Notes: generated from the sequence alone by a model not told the origin. Shown: positions 10,880-22,577, numbered from the stretch's first letter. The stretch: 64,000 nucleotides of DNA from Lutraria lutraria (GCA_964023205.1 OZ026840.1:34079336-34143335); one strand, 5' to 3'. Made by a program: numbers and translations.

Positions 10880-11157
10880 TCATAACAACACATTAAGATT
10901 TGATTTCGGCGTCCACAATTTTTTGAAAGGCGGGTGCTTGGCAACTTCGCACGTTGTCCTGGATAAATCTGGTCGCCACTGGCCATTGACACAAGTAGCG
11001 CCACCTGGACCAGACACACGGTAACCGCTATCACATTGAAATGTTAGACGATAACCGTGAACAATATGAGTCATGTAGGGTTTGAAATCAAATGTTCCAC
11101 TTTCAACCTTCTTGAAAACTTGTCCGTGTTCAATTGTTCCTGGATTCGGACAGTGAA
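10880..11157 (-). CDS. Gene B sushi domain 10 and C-terminus (terminal exon)
   Basis: Enters in phase 1 (ATCTTTTCAG|TTCACT) and reads 278 nt to TGA at 10882-10880. HCPNPGTIEHGQ, a longer than usual Cys1-Cys2 spacing, FQCDSGYRVSG, ATCVNGQW and TTC form the last CCP. A basic tail of about 23 residues follows (KHPPFKKLW and on), ending NVLL. There is no transmembrane helix or obvious GPI signal, so the protein is probably secreted. The stop and the AATAAA about 42-47 nt further on mark the gene end. Confidence 0.92.
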
Positions 11158-11285
11158 CTGAAAAGATAAATGATATAAATATTCAGAATTCGTAAAGACG
11201 GAAAACGACGGGAGATAAAAATGACTAGACAAAGTATTTATACGAAAGCCGTCTAAGTTGATGTAAAAAATGTTGAGATACTTAC

Positions 11286-11465
11286 ATTCTTCACAACGTG
11301 GTCGCCCACCTTTCCAGTCACCAAATTCACATGTCAGATAAGTTCCATTCATTCCATGAAGCCGGTAACCAGCAAAGCACTTATACTTGGCCTTGAACCC
11401 GTGCTCCCGCCCCATATAGATACGCATACCATTATGTACATGTGGTGGAGCAGATGGACAAGGTG
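11286..11465 (-). CDS. Gene B sushi domain 9 exon
   Basis: A 180-nt phase 1-1 exon (TCATTTCAG|CACCTT ... GAAT|GTAAGT). PCPSAPPHVHNGM, KYKCFAGYRLHG, LTCEFGDWKGG and PRC. One NGT sequon. Confidence 0.94.
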
Positions 11466-11837
11466 CTGAAATGATACAAATGTAGAAGTAAATTATTGTC
11501 TCCAAATTGAACACCATCATGTATCGGATTAAATTTATTTTTCCAATATGCTTGTTAATTGTAATTGCTTAATATTCAATTTCAAGCGTAATTTCCCAAC
11601 CACCCTTAAATGCTGTTGCATTTTTTTCAGATAGCTTTACTTTTTGAATTCTTTCCAACTTATTAATATATAACCCAAACAATTTTATAATCCGGCTTAA
11701 GATGCAATTTGGCAGTCATTTAGTGATACTACTATTAGACTGGATTTATTGCTAAGTTATTTGATATTATTTTGTAATACGTTTTTGCATATAAATGATA
11801 CTTATTGAAATATTCAATCATTAGCATTGTAACATAC

Positions 11838-12014
11838 CAGGCACACATTCCGCCACAGAGGACCATGTTCCATTATGACAGCGCATAACAGAATCCCCTT
11901 TCGGCACAAGCCCACCTTTACATTCGTACTGTATTACTGTGCGGTGATTCGCGTAACCCATTTCTCGTCCACCTTGCAAGGTTGCGTTAGGGATAGATGG
12001 TATTTGACACTGTC
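11838..12014 (-). CDS. Gene B sushi domain 8 exon
   Basis: A 177-nt phase 1-1 exon (TATATTCAG|GACAGT ... CCTG|GTATGT). QCQIPSIPNATLQGG, QYECKGGLVPKG, MRCHNGTWSS and AEC. Two N-glycosylation sequons (NAT, NGT) are present. Immediately upstream in the intron is a short tandem repeat (12107-12290). Confidence 0.94.
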
Positions 12015-12106
12015 CTGAATATACAACCATTGCTATCAATATACTATTCATACCATATTTAACAAATATTGTATTAATATCTTATACATTCCAACCACAG
12101 GCCGTT

Positions 12107-12290
12107 GAAGTCACGTGACCAGAACGGTTCATTGCGGGCAAATGGACCATAATGCTGATTGCACACAACAGAAGTCTGGTGATCAAAACGACCCATTGTG
12201 GGTCGATAAGCCTTACGAATATGCACACCAGAGAAGTCAGGTGACCAAAATGGCTCATTATGGGTCCACAAACCTTACAAATATGCACAT
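12107..12290. repeat. About 2.7 copies of a 62-64 bp tandem repeat
   Basis: GTGACCAAAATGGCTCATTA and related GTGATCAAAACGACCCATTG / GTGACCAGAACGGTTCATTG recur with shared CTTACAAATATGCACA ends. The open frames across it are translations of the repeat, not a gene. It ends about 90 bp upstream of the sushi 8 acceptor. Confidence 0.75.
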
Positions 12291-12597
12291 GATGTTCCGT
12301 TACAGCGATATACGTTACAACGCAAACTTAAAACCGTGGAAATCATGTATGTAAATAAAGTAAACAGTTTCCTGTCATTCGTCAGAGAAAAAGAGAAAAA
12401 GCGTAACATATTAAGCAGCAGAAAATATTTATCCATTCTGCAACGTTTTTGTAATCTGATCAACAAGCGTGTACGTATAATGCAATCAGGTATATGAAAG
12501 AAAAACGAAATATATTGCAGTAAAGCATTCGGTAAACTATCAATGACATGTATTATGAAATAGCACAAGACGCAACAGATGGAAAAGCATTACCTAC

Positions 12598-12689
12598 CCC
12601 AGCATATTGGTGGTTTATTTGACCATTCCCCAGTTTCTAAACACTGTGTCTGAAATGTGTCGCCCTCGAAGTTTGTTCTGGTATTACAA
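12598..12689 (-). CDS. Gene B sushi domain 7, second half exon
   Basis: A 92-nt exon entering in phase 2 (TGCGTTTCAG|TTGTAA) and leaving in phase 1 (CTGGG|GTAGGT). The spliced codon is Ser, followed at once by Cys2; the exon then gives NTRTNFEGDTFQTQC, GEWSNKP and PPIC. With 12958-13042 it completes one CCP, and the 177-nt total is in the range of the other modules. Confidence 0.85.
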
Positions 12690-12957
12690 CTGAAACGCAT
12701 AACTAAACATGTACTAGTAGTATGCTTTGTTGAAATCCATTATCTTCCGTCTCTAATCTTGGTCAAAAGGAATGAATAAAAAACCGGTACGACTTAAATG
12801 GCTCGACTAAAACCTTCTTATACTGAATGATATTGAAGAAATGTAATTGTGGTCGTTTGAAATCTTTTGACAGCTTCTTTGCATGTTTTGGCTGGCCATG
12901 TTTGATTTGTATAAAACAACTAATTCTTTACCTTTATACAATATATTCAAAACGTAC

Positions 12958-13042
12958 CTGAAAAATATGGTACCTCCTACTGTAATCTGATGACCAATCA
13001 GGTAACCGTTGTAAAATGGTCCCGGCCAACCACAATTTATCT
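12958..13042 (-). CDS. Gene B sushi domain 7, first half exon
   Basis: An 85-nt exon entering in phase 1 (CTATTACAG|AGATAA) and leaving in phase 2 (TTTTTCAG|GTACGT). It encodes INCGWPGPFYNGYL and the strand leading to the second cysteine, which falls in the next exon. Split CCP modules with a phase-2 intron near Cys2 are known in vertebrate complement-regulator genes. This is the only split module in the gene. Confidence 0.85.
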
Positions 13043-13246
13043 CTGTAATAGAAATTTGAAGTGAATCGTCTCTAAAATACATTTTCTGTACAAAATGTCG
13101 TATTTCGACATTGTCGATAAACTGAGACTATAGAAGGCAGTTTTTACAACAATTCGTATGTTATTATTGATACTTAAGTAAAGAACGTGACTCTTGATAT
13201 CAACATATTCAACCCTTTCCAATGCATAATGAAATCATGAAATTTT

Positions 13247-13303
13247 GAAGAAAAATCTTGAAATAGTGAAATTCACGATTTCATGATTTCAAGATTTTTC
13301 TTC
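13247..13303. repeat. Perfect 18-bp hairpin in a gene B intron
   Basis: GAAGAAAAATCTTGAAAT (13247-13264) is followed after 21 bp by its exact reverse complement (13286-13303). Partly inverted GAAATCATGAAA/GATTTCATGATTTC motifs surround it. It lies in the sushi 6 to sushi 7 intron; it may be the core of a small foldback transposon or a structured intronic RNA. Confidence 0.85.
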
Positions 13304-13498
13304 GATTTGAACTTCATTAATTCATGTTGTGAAATTGTGAAATCTTGAAGTTGAAATGTCACCACCGGTCTTTCGTAGAAGTTAGATGGTACGTTATGTT
13401 GTGTCTTTACTCCACAGTTAAAGTGAACTAGATTGTAACTAGATTGTAAATAAACTCTGAAGTAATCCCTCATAGGAGTACTACAAAACCTTGGTAAC

Positions 13499-13672
13499 CT
13501 TCACATTTGGCTGTTTGCCCACTCCAACTTCGGTCGGCTTGACAACGGCGTTCTACAGAACCAATAACTTTGTATCCTTCGTCACATTCAAATCTAATGA
13601 CTGTGCCATATCCCGTACCACTTCCAAGCATATGTCCATACACAGGGGCAAATAATGCTGGACACGTGACGG
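13499..13672 (-). CDS. Gene B sushi domain 6 exon
   Basis: A 174-nt phase 1-1 exon (TTTAAAG|CCGTCA ... GAAG|GTTACC). TCPALFAPVYGH, RFECDEGYKVIG, RRCQADRSWSG and AKC. The donor GTTACC is weak for a U2 intron, so retention or alternative use is possible; the following intron is short (about 460 bp). Confidence 0.92.
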
Positions 13673-14052
13673 CTTTAAATAAATAACACAAAACAGGGCA
13701 ATGATAGACAGGATGACAGCCTATACGTCATGCATCGTACTGTGTCGAATGAACACAATAACGGCAAACATCCGTACGAAAATGTATTACTTAAGACAAG
13801 TTTTATTTATGTATGTTTACCTATTACCTCTAATTGTTACAAACAAAAACTTTAAGCTCACAATTTTCCAACACAATTTCAGTTTACCACGTTGAAGCAT
13901 TGAAATTTCCAACATTAAAGAGTTACTTATCCGGTTGCAAATATTTGGTATCAATCAGTTCATACCTATTAACAAATCTACCAAATACTGTTAATTAAAC
14001 ACAATATGAACGTTTAGAAGAATGAGCACGTAAATTTTAATAGTCTACTTAC

Positions 14053-14226
14053 GTTCACATGTTGGTAAGGTTCCGCTCCAGTCGCCATTTTTCTGACAGG
14101 TTCGGTAACCCACACCTTTTAATTCAAAACCATCCATACAGTAGAAGTCGACTTTATTAGGGTATGTAAACACGTAGCCAGTTCTCCAACCGTTCTCCAA
14201 TTCACCAGGGAAACCGCAACTCTTTG
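14053..14226 (-). CDS. Gene B sushi domain 5 exon
   Basis: A 174-nt phase 1-1 exon (TATCTAG|CAAAGA ... GAAC|GTAAGT). SCGFPGELENGW, DFYCMDGFELKG, RTCQKNGDWSG and PTC are the canonical CCP landmarks. Confidence 0.94.
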
Positions 14227-14501
14227 CTAGATATTGAAATAAATTTAACGTAATTATAGTTGCCTTACGGAAAAACAAACTTAGTAAGGCCTTTACAGTG
14301 TACATGTGATGTAGATTCTTGAAACGGAGCTTGTCGAGAAAGGTTAACAAATGTTAATAGATAACCAAAGAAACGAAATGCACTCGTATATGCGATTCTA
14401 CAACCTTAAATAAACAGGATAATTGCCCAACCTGTGATGATGTAAGATATATATGTGCTATAAAATAATGTGAAATAGATGAACTTGCTCTCAATATATA
14501 C

Positions 14502-14684
14502 CTGAACATAACAACGTCAGTCCAACCCATTTGCCGTCTCCACTGCACATAGCACGTGGCAGTCCGTCGCCATAGTAACCATCAAAACATTTGTACAGCA
14601 ACTGGTGTCCAGATGGATACAATTCTTGTTCAGTATCGCCGTCATGTCTTGCATTCTCTACTTTTGGTGGAGCTCGACACGTAA
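14502..14684 (-). CDS. Gene B sushi domain 4 exon
   Basis: A 183-nt phase 1-1 exon (GTATACATAG|TTACGT ... TTCAG|GTATAT). TCRAPPKVENARHDG, LYKCFDGYYG, AMCSGDGKWVG and LLC supply the four cysteines and the Trp. It was identified only from splice sites, because the frame is closed outside the exon. It resembles sushi 2 in its first half (ARHDG motif), suggesting an older internal module duplication. Confidence 0.92.
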
Positions 14685-14955
14685 CTATGTATACAGAGAT
14701 ACAGATAATGAAATGATGACATCAAAACGGACTTTACCTTATTGTCAGTTAAACGTCAGAAAAGTATCTACTTTGATTCTTTATGAGATTGCAGTGTTTA
14801 TAAATATTCCTTTCGTGTCGAAAACAAAATATGGAGTTATACTATATCATATTGTGATAGCGTTTTTCTATTCTTAGCAGATCGACAATATTGTTCTTTA
14901 TAGGATTCGTACGCACAATTTGTTGACTAAAGGTAAAAAAAATAAAGCAAATTAC

Positions 14956-15135
14956 TTTCTTCACAACTCGGGGGTACGCCTTCCCATTTCCCGTTACTAA
15001 GACATCTCCGTTCATGACGACCAGCCAAAAAGAAGCCTCGTTTACAATGGTATCTTGCTATCGTATCTATAGAGTTTGAATGGTCTTGTTCGATCCAACC
15101 ATTTCGTATGTCGTCCAAAAGAGGACATCCAGCGT
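14956..15135 (-). CDS. Gene B sushi domain 3 exon
   Basis: A 180-nt phase 1-1 exon (ATGCTTTAG|ACGCTG ... GAAA|GTAATT). AGCPLLDDIRNGW, ARYHCKRGFF, ERRCLSNGKWEG and PPSC. It is the paralog of gene A 287-466, the last module that can be compared in this window. Confidence 0.94.
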
Positions 15136-15499
15136 CTAAAGCATAACAAAACATGAATGATCCATTATGACTGTTTGCTTCATTTGTCTTATAATTGTAT
15201 AAAATATGGACCTTTGTAGCTAGAGATATCACGCAATATTCGATTGTTTCCAATAAAGATAATTCTTATTCTATTTGTAACTGTAGGTCATGTTTTTGAA
15301 ATCTAAACAATCAGCATTAGAGTAACATAGTGTATCTCTTAGTAGTAGCATAAAGAGTTAATGCCTCGAGGTGGCTTTTGATCATTTCTAAAGAATAAAG
15401 CCTTTATTAGAGCTTACTTAAAGGCTTCCGTTAAAATGATTTTACAAGGGTTTTAAGTGAAACTTAAAAGGTTGCCTTTTTCTGGCTACCCGACTTAAA

Positions 15500-15625
15500 C
15501 CCTGTTTTCCCCGCGACCCTAGACTTTTAATCATGTCCGAGGAACCGTACATCCTCTATCCCAGACCTTTCTATCCTGTTCTTATGAGCATATAACTAGG
15601 AACCAACATTTTTTGCGCCAAATGG
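15500..15625. repeat. Intron repeat orthologous to the one at 850-1062
   Basis: CTATCCTGTTCTTATGAGCA and TAACTAGGAACCAAC match the gene A copy, in the same intron (after sushi 2). The companion AAAGCCTTTATTAG-type sequence at 15370-15480 parallels the MITE at 568-820. Confidence 0.55.
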
Positions 15626-15678
15626 CGGAGCATTAATTACTATATACACCCCTATATACACTGTAAGCTATACATTAC

Positions 15679-15885
15679 CATTCTTAGTGCAGGTCATGTT
15701 CGGGCCGACCCATCCTGTCAGACCTCCACCCACACACCATGCCCTGACAACAGCATCAGAACTCAAGGTGTAACCATCCATACATTTGTAATTTAACATC
15801 GTTCCTAGTGAGAATCTCGTTCTATCTGGTGGACCGTCGTGTCTTGCATAAAATATATTGGGCGGAGTAATGCATTCGGCCTTTT
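15679..15885 (-). CDS. Gene B sushi domain 2 exon
   Basis: A 207-nt phase 1-1 exon (TTATTTAG|AAAAGG ... AATG|GTAATG). ECITPP, NYKCMDGYTL, RAWCVGGGL, TGWVGP and NMTC form a CCP, with an NMT sequon before Cys4, as in gene A. Confidence 0.94.
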
Positions 15886-16248
15886 CTAAATAAAAAGAAT
15901 ATATATATATTACTGTATTAAGGTGAAATTGTTCACCGACGTTTATCGATCGTCACATTAACAGCCAGGGTCATTTTGCGACTTGAACAGCTTTCACGGT
16001 CGAGGAAAGACCCAGGCTTCCACTAAGGTAGAACCATCGACTGCTTCACCCGAGCAATTTTGCCCCCGACTGGAGCGGTAATATGACACGCTATTTTTAT
16101 TGAACTTATAACAACAAAGCATCATTCAGATCATTGACGCACACAGTACCGTTGTATGTTAAGAAAATGACTTTATTTTTTCGTAAGACTCGTTGTTTGA
16201 GAAGCATGTATTGACATCGTCAACAACTATTGACCCAGAATCACTCAC

Positions 16249-16443
16249 CAACATTATTATTGTTAACAAAACATTGTGGTATAGACCCACTCCACTTCTC
16301 ATCTCCCTGACAAACTCTGGCTTCATCTCCACTGAGTTTATAACCATCGTCACATGAGTATTGGGCGACCGCACCAAATCTATTATCTGGTTTAATGACA
16401 ACTCGTCCATGTGGTATGTTAGCCAAAGGACCACATTCTTGAT
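16249..16443 (-). CDS. Gene B sushi domain 1 exon
   Basis: A 195-nt phase 1-1 exon (CATCTTCAG|ATCAAG ... GTTG|GTGAGT). QECGPLANIPHG, QYSCDDGYKLSG, ARVCQGDEKWSG and IPQC give a canonical CCP. An Asn-rich tail (NNNN) links to the next module. A long frame read through this exon in another register (16159-16764) is a shadow. Confidence 0.95.
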
Positions 16444-16842
16444 CTGAAGATGTATACATAGTAAACGTTTTAACAAAATAAGTTTTGAATCTTTTCTATA
16501 TGTAGTAAGTGAATTTGAATCACCAACTGCCGGTTCCAAATGAACACCATGTACGATATCAACAACTTCAAGAAATTCGTGAGAATCATCTTGAAAAAAA
16601 AAATGATTCAAAGCCGGTAACATGTTGTGAAGACTAAATTGCCTTAATTTAAGGAGTACGTGAGAAGTTTCGTATGTATGAACTAACAGAAGTTTTAGAC
16701 TATTTCTATCGAACGCACGACATCTCAGAATCGAACTAGGTCCTGCGATTAACTGACTGAGCAAACTAAAGGGAAGACAATAATCAAACTAAGGAGATGC
16801 TGTCTTTAGCATACCTCAAATATCATTTTTGCTTCTACTTAC

Positions 16843-16989
16843 TGTGTTTTATGCAGCTAAGTCCACATATACCATCACACTGACATGATTTCTTTTTAGA
16901 TTTACAATCTCTGTCTGTATAACACGACTTCCGGCAAAAACGTTTCGCAGGAAGTGGATCCTGACGTATTTGGCAGGCATCCTTTTGTG
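16843..16989 (-). CDS. Gene B WAP-like cysteine-rich exon
   Basis: A 147-nt phase 1-1 exon with acceptor CTGTTTTCAG|CACAAA and donor CACA|GTAAGT. Cysteine pattern: FCRKSC, YTDRDC, KKKSCQCDGICGLSC. This is the same four-disulfide-core-like arrangement as the gene A exon, about 73% identical with equal length. The upstream neighbour must be a phase-1 signal exon; none is visible within 9 kb, while candidates lie at 26.1, 33.6 and 59.4 kb. Confidence 0.9.
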
Positions 16990-19900
16990 CTGAAAACAGA
17001 TGAATTGGAACATAGAATGAAAGTGCAAAATAAACAAGGATATAATATAACTAGTTTTACATAACCTATTTCAAAGTTTATATTATCGTTTAAGTCTTAT
17101 TACACGCTAATGATTTTTTTCAAATATGTATCTTTCAGTGTATTTTCGTTCATATGTTTATTTTTACGAATACATGTACTAGTATGAAACGCCATTACGT
17201 AACATAGCTTAATGTCGTGGGTAATCGATACAATCACATTACTGAATGTTTTCGTGAAAATTCAAATTTGTTGGAAGTGAAATTTTCTCGCTTTGTTAAT
17301 ATACTTGGAAGTCGTTTCTAAACATCTGGCGAGTTTGAAGAATAAATAAAACTATGTGTACTGTAGAACGAAAGCAAGATAGCATGTTGCTACCGTACAT
17401 AACGGTAGTTTTGCGACAAGAGGCAAAACTGTGCTTGTGTGTAAATGTCTGCATTTCAAACGCTGGAATTGACATAATTTTTGTCTTTATTTTTTGACAA
17501 ATTTCCAAATTCTCTCACTTTAAGTATTAGTTGATTTTGCGTTAACATCAATTAAAATGTACATCACGTTTAGTTATATATACAAGCATGTTAACCCCAA
17601 AACAATTCTGGGCTAAGTATAAATATAAAATAAACGTGCGATGTTTTATAGACGTTGAAGTCGATTGGGATTAGGAAAGATTAAAGTAGAACTCTCATGG
17701 GAACATAAATAAATGTAAGCACTTTACAACTCAGATATTTTAATATCCATGGATGTAGAAACCTCAAGACAAACACGAAGGAATAAAATATTGATCATTG
17801 AATATATAACAACTGCTGCGAGGTGCAAGAAATCAGTAATTGGTAACATTATTTCAGAATGAAGGAAATTGTCTAACAGTGTGGTTATTACATTACAGAA
17901 ATGACAAATAGTAATTGATACTGAATGAGTCAGATGTCTGTACCATGTCAACAGTACAGCAAACTCGTCTTAAATACTGTATTTTCATTTATTTTAGATG
18001 GGCTCAATTTTCGTGTTTTTTATTAAAATGGCTATTTCGTGGGGACATAAATTCGTGAATTTTGATTTTGAAAGAAAATGCATTATCTCTACATTTAAAT
18101 TCTTAGGGATTTGATTTCATGGATGAGCCGCCCATGAAATCCACGAAATTAAATCCCCAACTAAAATTAATGATTCCACATTACTAATAGTATAAGAAGA
18201 CCATTGATGCTAAGCATCAAAGAGCGCAGAAAAATAATTAAGTCAGCATGAATGCTAAACTGGTTCCCTTTTCATGTCGCATTGACCATGTATACAGAAA
18301 GTCAGCGGGAACCAGTTTATACATGTATTCTCCCATTGCCATAGTGACTACTGAGCAACTGCATTCCATAAGGACATCGCGCTGGAGCGCGGCGCCAATA
18401 CATTACAATCATCTCATCGAAATGATTATTAGGATTTCTGATAAAAGACAATTGAAATAACACTAATAGTTAATGTTATGCCCAAGTCCCTTCTGGCCCT
18501 CGCCAGAAAAAAACCTTCAAATGGAGACAACGCATGAACAAACGTAATGTAAAACGTATGAGCTTAAACCTCAAATTGAAACGTATGCTTAATGGTTCAA
18601 AAGTTTCTCTCGTCAAATACGTTCTGGATACGTGTAATAGTTGGAAACCTACGAAAACATGTTCATAACGTAAACAATGTGGAGCTGATCGTGTGTGTTA
18701 TTGTAGTGAATGCAAATTAAACTAGTCAATCGTAGATCTACAGGAATCACGAAAGAAATGGGTTTAAAACATACTGACCAGCAGGTATGAAAGAAATAAC
18801 AAACGTCATAAACGTAACCAAACCGAGAAATCATCGAGACATATTGTTTTTTACGTTTCTAATATCTCGACAATAATATACCCTCTTAACTGACCAAAAA
18901 AATTATTTTCCAAATGAAGTATTTCAGTTATAGCAGACTTAACATTACGTCTACTCGCATAAAAAAGAAGCGGTTTTACACGACCGTGTAACCGAAGGAA
19001 TCTAGAAGAATACAATAAATTGCAAAACAAGGCGAGCACCTGCATATAATTTATGGCGCATACAATAGCCGACACAAAAATATACTAACTTGCAACAAAC
19101 ATTCAATCACTGGTCAATTGCTGATTGTGTAGCGAGTTAAATATCAAAATCCGTACCGACAGGTTTATTTATCGGCCATTTTGTCTCGGTGTGCGACGTT
19201 GTATCAAACGATTTGATTGGACGATACCCCCTTGTTCCCGGCTTGAGACTAATTGAGGCAAGTTTGCGCAATCAAAACTGGGTTACAGATATTTGTTTGT
19301 TAACACCGAAAATTAAAAATCATGAATTTCGTGCGTTATTTTTGTGCTATCTGTACAGTGCGTTTATTTTCGCCTTTCTGAAAAGGTTATCAAATTGCAC
19401 GCTTCAATGTTTATAATGTTTATTACTAGACAGCTTTCCGGCGGTAAATTGTTTCCGGCTTTCCCCGCCGTGTGAACGTCAGATGATTGTAAAACGGGAA
19501 CCACGAATGACTAATGAAATGCCTCGTTACAAAACAACAAAATGGCTGCCAATTGAAATAGATTTCCGCAATTAATATAAAATCTTCGCATAATTAATAA
19601 ATAAATGACAGGCGATTAATATTTTGTGGAGGATAGATGTAACTTATATTCAGTTATTATACAAAATCGTAATTTCGATGTCACGCTTGTTATTTAATGT
19701 GATTTAGTATGGTAATAGTGGGTTACACGGCCGTGATAGACCCAATTGTATAGCGTATTTAACGAGTTCCACCCCTTGTCTATATAAATATGAAATATTT
19801 TTTTTTTTTTAAAGATTTTTTTTCTTGTAAGGATATTTTTATTTGACATGACCCTTTGTATACACGTTGAAGCACAGTGAGGCGTTATATAAACTACACA

Positions 19901-22395
19901 TCTTAGCATTATTTGCACTCTTTATAACAATAATATCCAAATCAAATGAGCTTTAACATATTTTAACAAGTACGATAATAAATCGTCCACATTATGCACG
20001 ATAAAGGGGATTTTGTATTGTAGTAATGTTTTGTATACAATTAGTGTTTGGTGTTTTCAACGTCTTCAGTGAATAACAACTCTGCTGAATGATTAAATGC
20101 AGTTTAAGAGGGACATGTTCTTTGAATTTACCATCAATAATAGTGCACATAGGTATAAATATGTCTTTCTGAGATCAAAATGTGTCTTTAAATATCTGAA
20201 ACAATGCTATTATCTGCAATGTAATTTCAATAGACATGCAATTCTATTTTCCTGATGCATACTATTCAATGAGTTCTCAAGAGTCCTGAATTGACAAATA
20301 TCCTGCCTTGCTACGAGTTTAAAGCGAACATATTCCATATAGGAGCTAGCTAGACATGTCAATGTACACTTTCCAGTTTCCATCAAAGTTTTATTTCTAA
20401 TAAATGACATTTATCTGCTTTTATTTTTTTCTCGAATCTGCTCTTAGTAAATATTTGAAAACAACTCCGTCTTGCATTATTGGCTTGTTCTTCTAAAATA
20501 CTATTGTCATGTATCACCGACGATGTGATCATCTATAAAAATCGAACGTCTTGCTTAGTGTGGACAGGTCTTGTTTTGGAAATCTAACTGTCTTGTACTT
20601 TGTTGTTTGACATCGATGTTCTTTGAAACCATGTAATGCTGGATTTGTGTGCGTGTGTTCGTTTGTCATTACATGGCTCACATTATTAGATGTACATTGT
20701 ATATGTATTGCTTTTGCGAATTATTGGACCCATAGTTTGCATTTTCTTTCAAACAACCACACGCTTTAAGTGGGTAAGTTCGATGTCCTTTTTACCAATA
20801 TGGCAACCTGTAATTAGAAGCCCGATCAAAACAGTTAAGACTCAATGTTACAAAACAAGTTTTTAATTGAGAAAGTGACGTTATCAACTTAAAAAATGGA
20901 AGACAACTGGTCAGATAATACTTTATCATGAAGTGGATTTAATGCTGTGGTATCAAAGTGAGGTTTTATTTGTATGTACGTATAGTTATCATACAATCTT
21001 TGCCAGTCGAAAACAAACAAAAAGAAGCAGAATACATTGCGCTATGTGCATGCATGTACAATGATTTAAAAGGAATATAAAGACAAAATAATTATTTCAT
21101 TATTAACGTTACGTGTCATGGTTGACGATAGCTATCATAAAAGTCAATATATAGGCACAAACAATTCAAGCACTCTTCAGTCACGGAAGTTCCTTAATAA
21201 CCTACTTCAGACATAACGCATAATTTACCGTCATCATCAGATTATTTAGCCCACATGAGAGCTTTCGTATCGTCCAAGAATATCACAGACATATTCCATC
21301 AAGGTATATTATCTTTATTGACCAGAAAATAACATCTGACTGGCAGCTGCAATTATGGAACAAACTCTTGATTCCAAATCATCACAAGTAGTGATTAAGT
21401 GTAAAATAACTGTTATACGACTTAATTGACTCGTACACTAGCATGGAGAAATATTTCTATTGTTTTAAAAAGAAATTTGCTTGTTTGTAATTACGATGAT
21501 AAAAGCTCTTTGTGTAAAATCGTTCTTCATCAGTCGGACCCTTTTCCACGTGTTCTACCAAATGCATGCCAAATTAGGTTACATTAACTTTAAGAGCATT
21601 CGTTTAGATCCATATAATATATTCCATATTTCCATCTTGCAGACTCCATATGACTCTTCTCATTCAGTCTCCAAAGAATATTGCATGCAAGCAAACACAT
21701 GATTCATCAAGCAACTTGCAATGTGGAACTAAGACAGACCACATCGTTATTTAAAAGCAAAAGAGAAAATATTAAAGCCATTTTATATCAGCACGAATCG
21801 TGTCAATACAATGCAATCATCTTCAGTGTTTGCATCTAATGTTTATATAGCACAATAGGAAGGTATTAAAAGATTATTAGAGCTACAAAGTTAAATCAGA
21901 TTGAGACAGAATTGTCCATACTTTTCGTTAACAAAAATCATTTATTGCAATTGCTTACATTATGCGCTAGAAAGTTTGAGTAATCATCTATAATATGATA
22001 TAAACGTTCTAGCCAGATATGCGAATCATTTTGCTATGTTTGTAGTCAACAAAAAATTGATTATTGAGGAATAGTTCGACTCTCAGTCGCGCCATTTCGT
22101 ACGGGGTTAAATCCTTGATAGTTGACAATCACCCAACCCAACACAACGATAAAATTGCAATCAACAAAATATGTAAAAGAATTAACTGACAAACCATTTG
22201 AATAAATGTGAAATATTACTGGTGATCTTTTCATTGAAACTGATGCTGATTCTAGTTTGAATTTACATTTATTTATTGACAATCGTTGTAAATAATTGGC
22301 ACATAAAACTGACACTGAAGTTTTAAAACTTGAGAACAGTCTCTGAGCTCAAATCTCAGTTATATTCTCAAAGCTTTGTGAAAGCTGTCTTAGGC

Positions 22396-22577
22396 AAATA
22401 TATCAATAAAATATTTCAATAATATATATCAATAAAATATATCAATAATATATATCAATAAAATATATCAATAATATATATCAATAAAATATATCAATAA
22501 TATATATCAATAAAATATATCAATAAAATATATCAATAAAATATATAAATAAAAATATCAATAAAATATATCAATAA
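22396..22577. repeat. 26-bp AT-rich satellite
   Basis: AATATATATCAATAAAATAT-type units start at 22421, 22447 and 22473 (26-bp spacing) and continue with decay to 22577. Pure A/T/C on the plus strand, noncoding. Confidence 0.9.

Noticed and set aside
10834..11034. 66-codon minus frame overlapping the terminal exon
   Set aside because: Alternative register of the sushi 10 exon; the correct frame has all four cysteines and the phase-1 entry.
12074..12288. Overlapping frames with repeated NEPFWS-type peptides
   Set aside because: They translate the 62-64 bp intronic tandem repeat; no splice fit to gene B.
14605..14877. 90-codon plus-strand frame
   Set aside because: Antisense shadow of the sushi 4 exon.
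16159..16764. 201-codon minus-strand open frame, the longest in the window
   Set aside because: It runs through the sushi 1 exon of gene B in a different register and has no domain; a shadow of the real exon.
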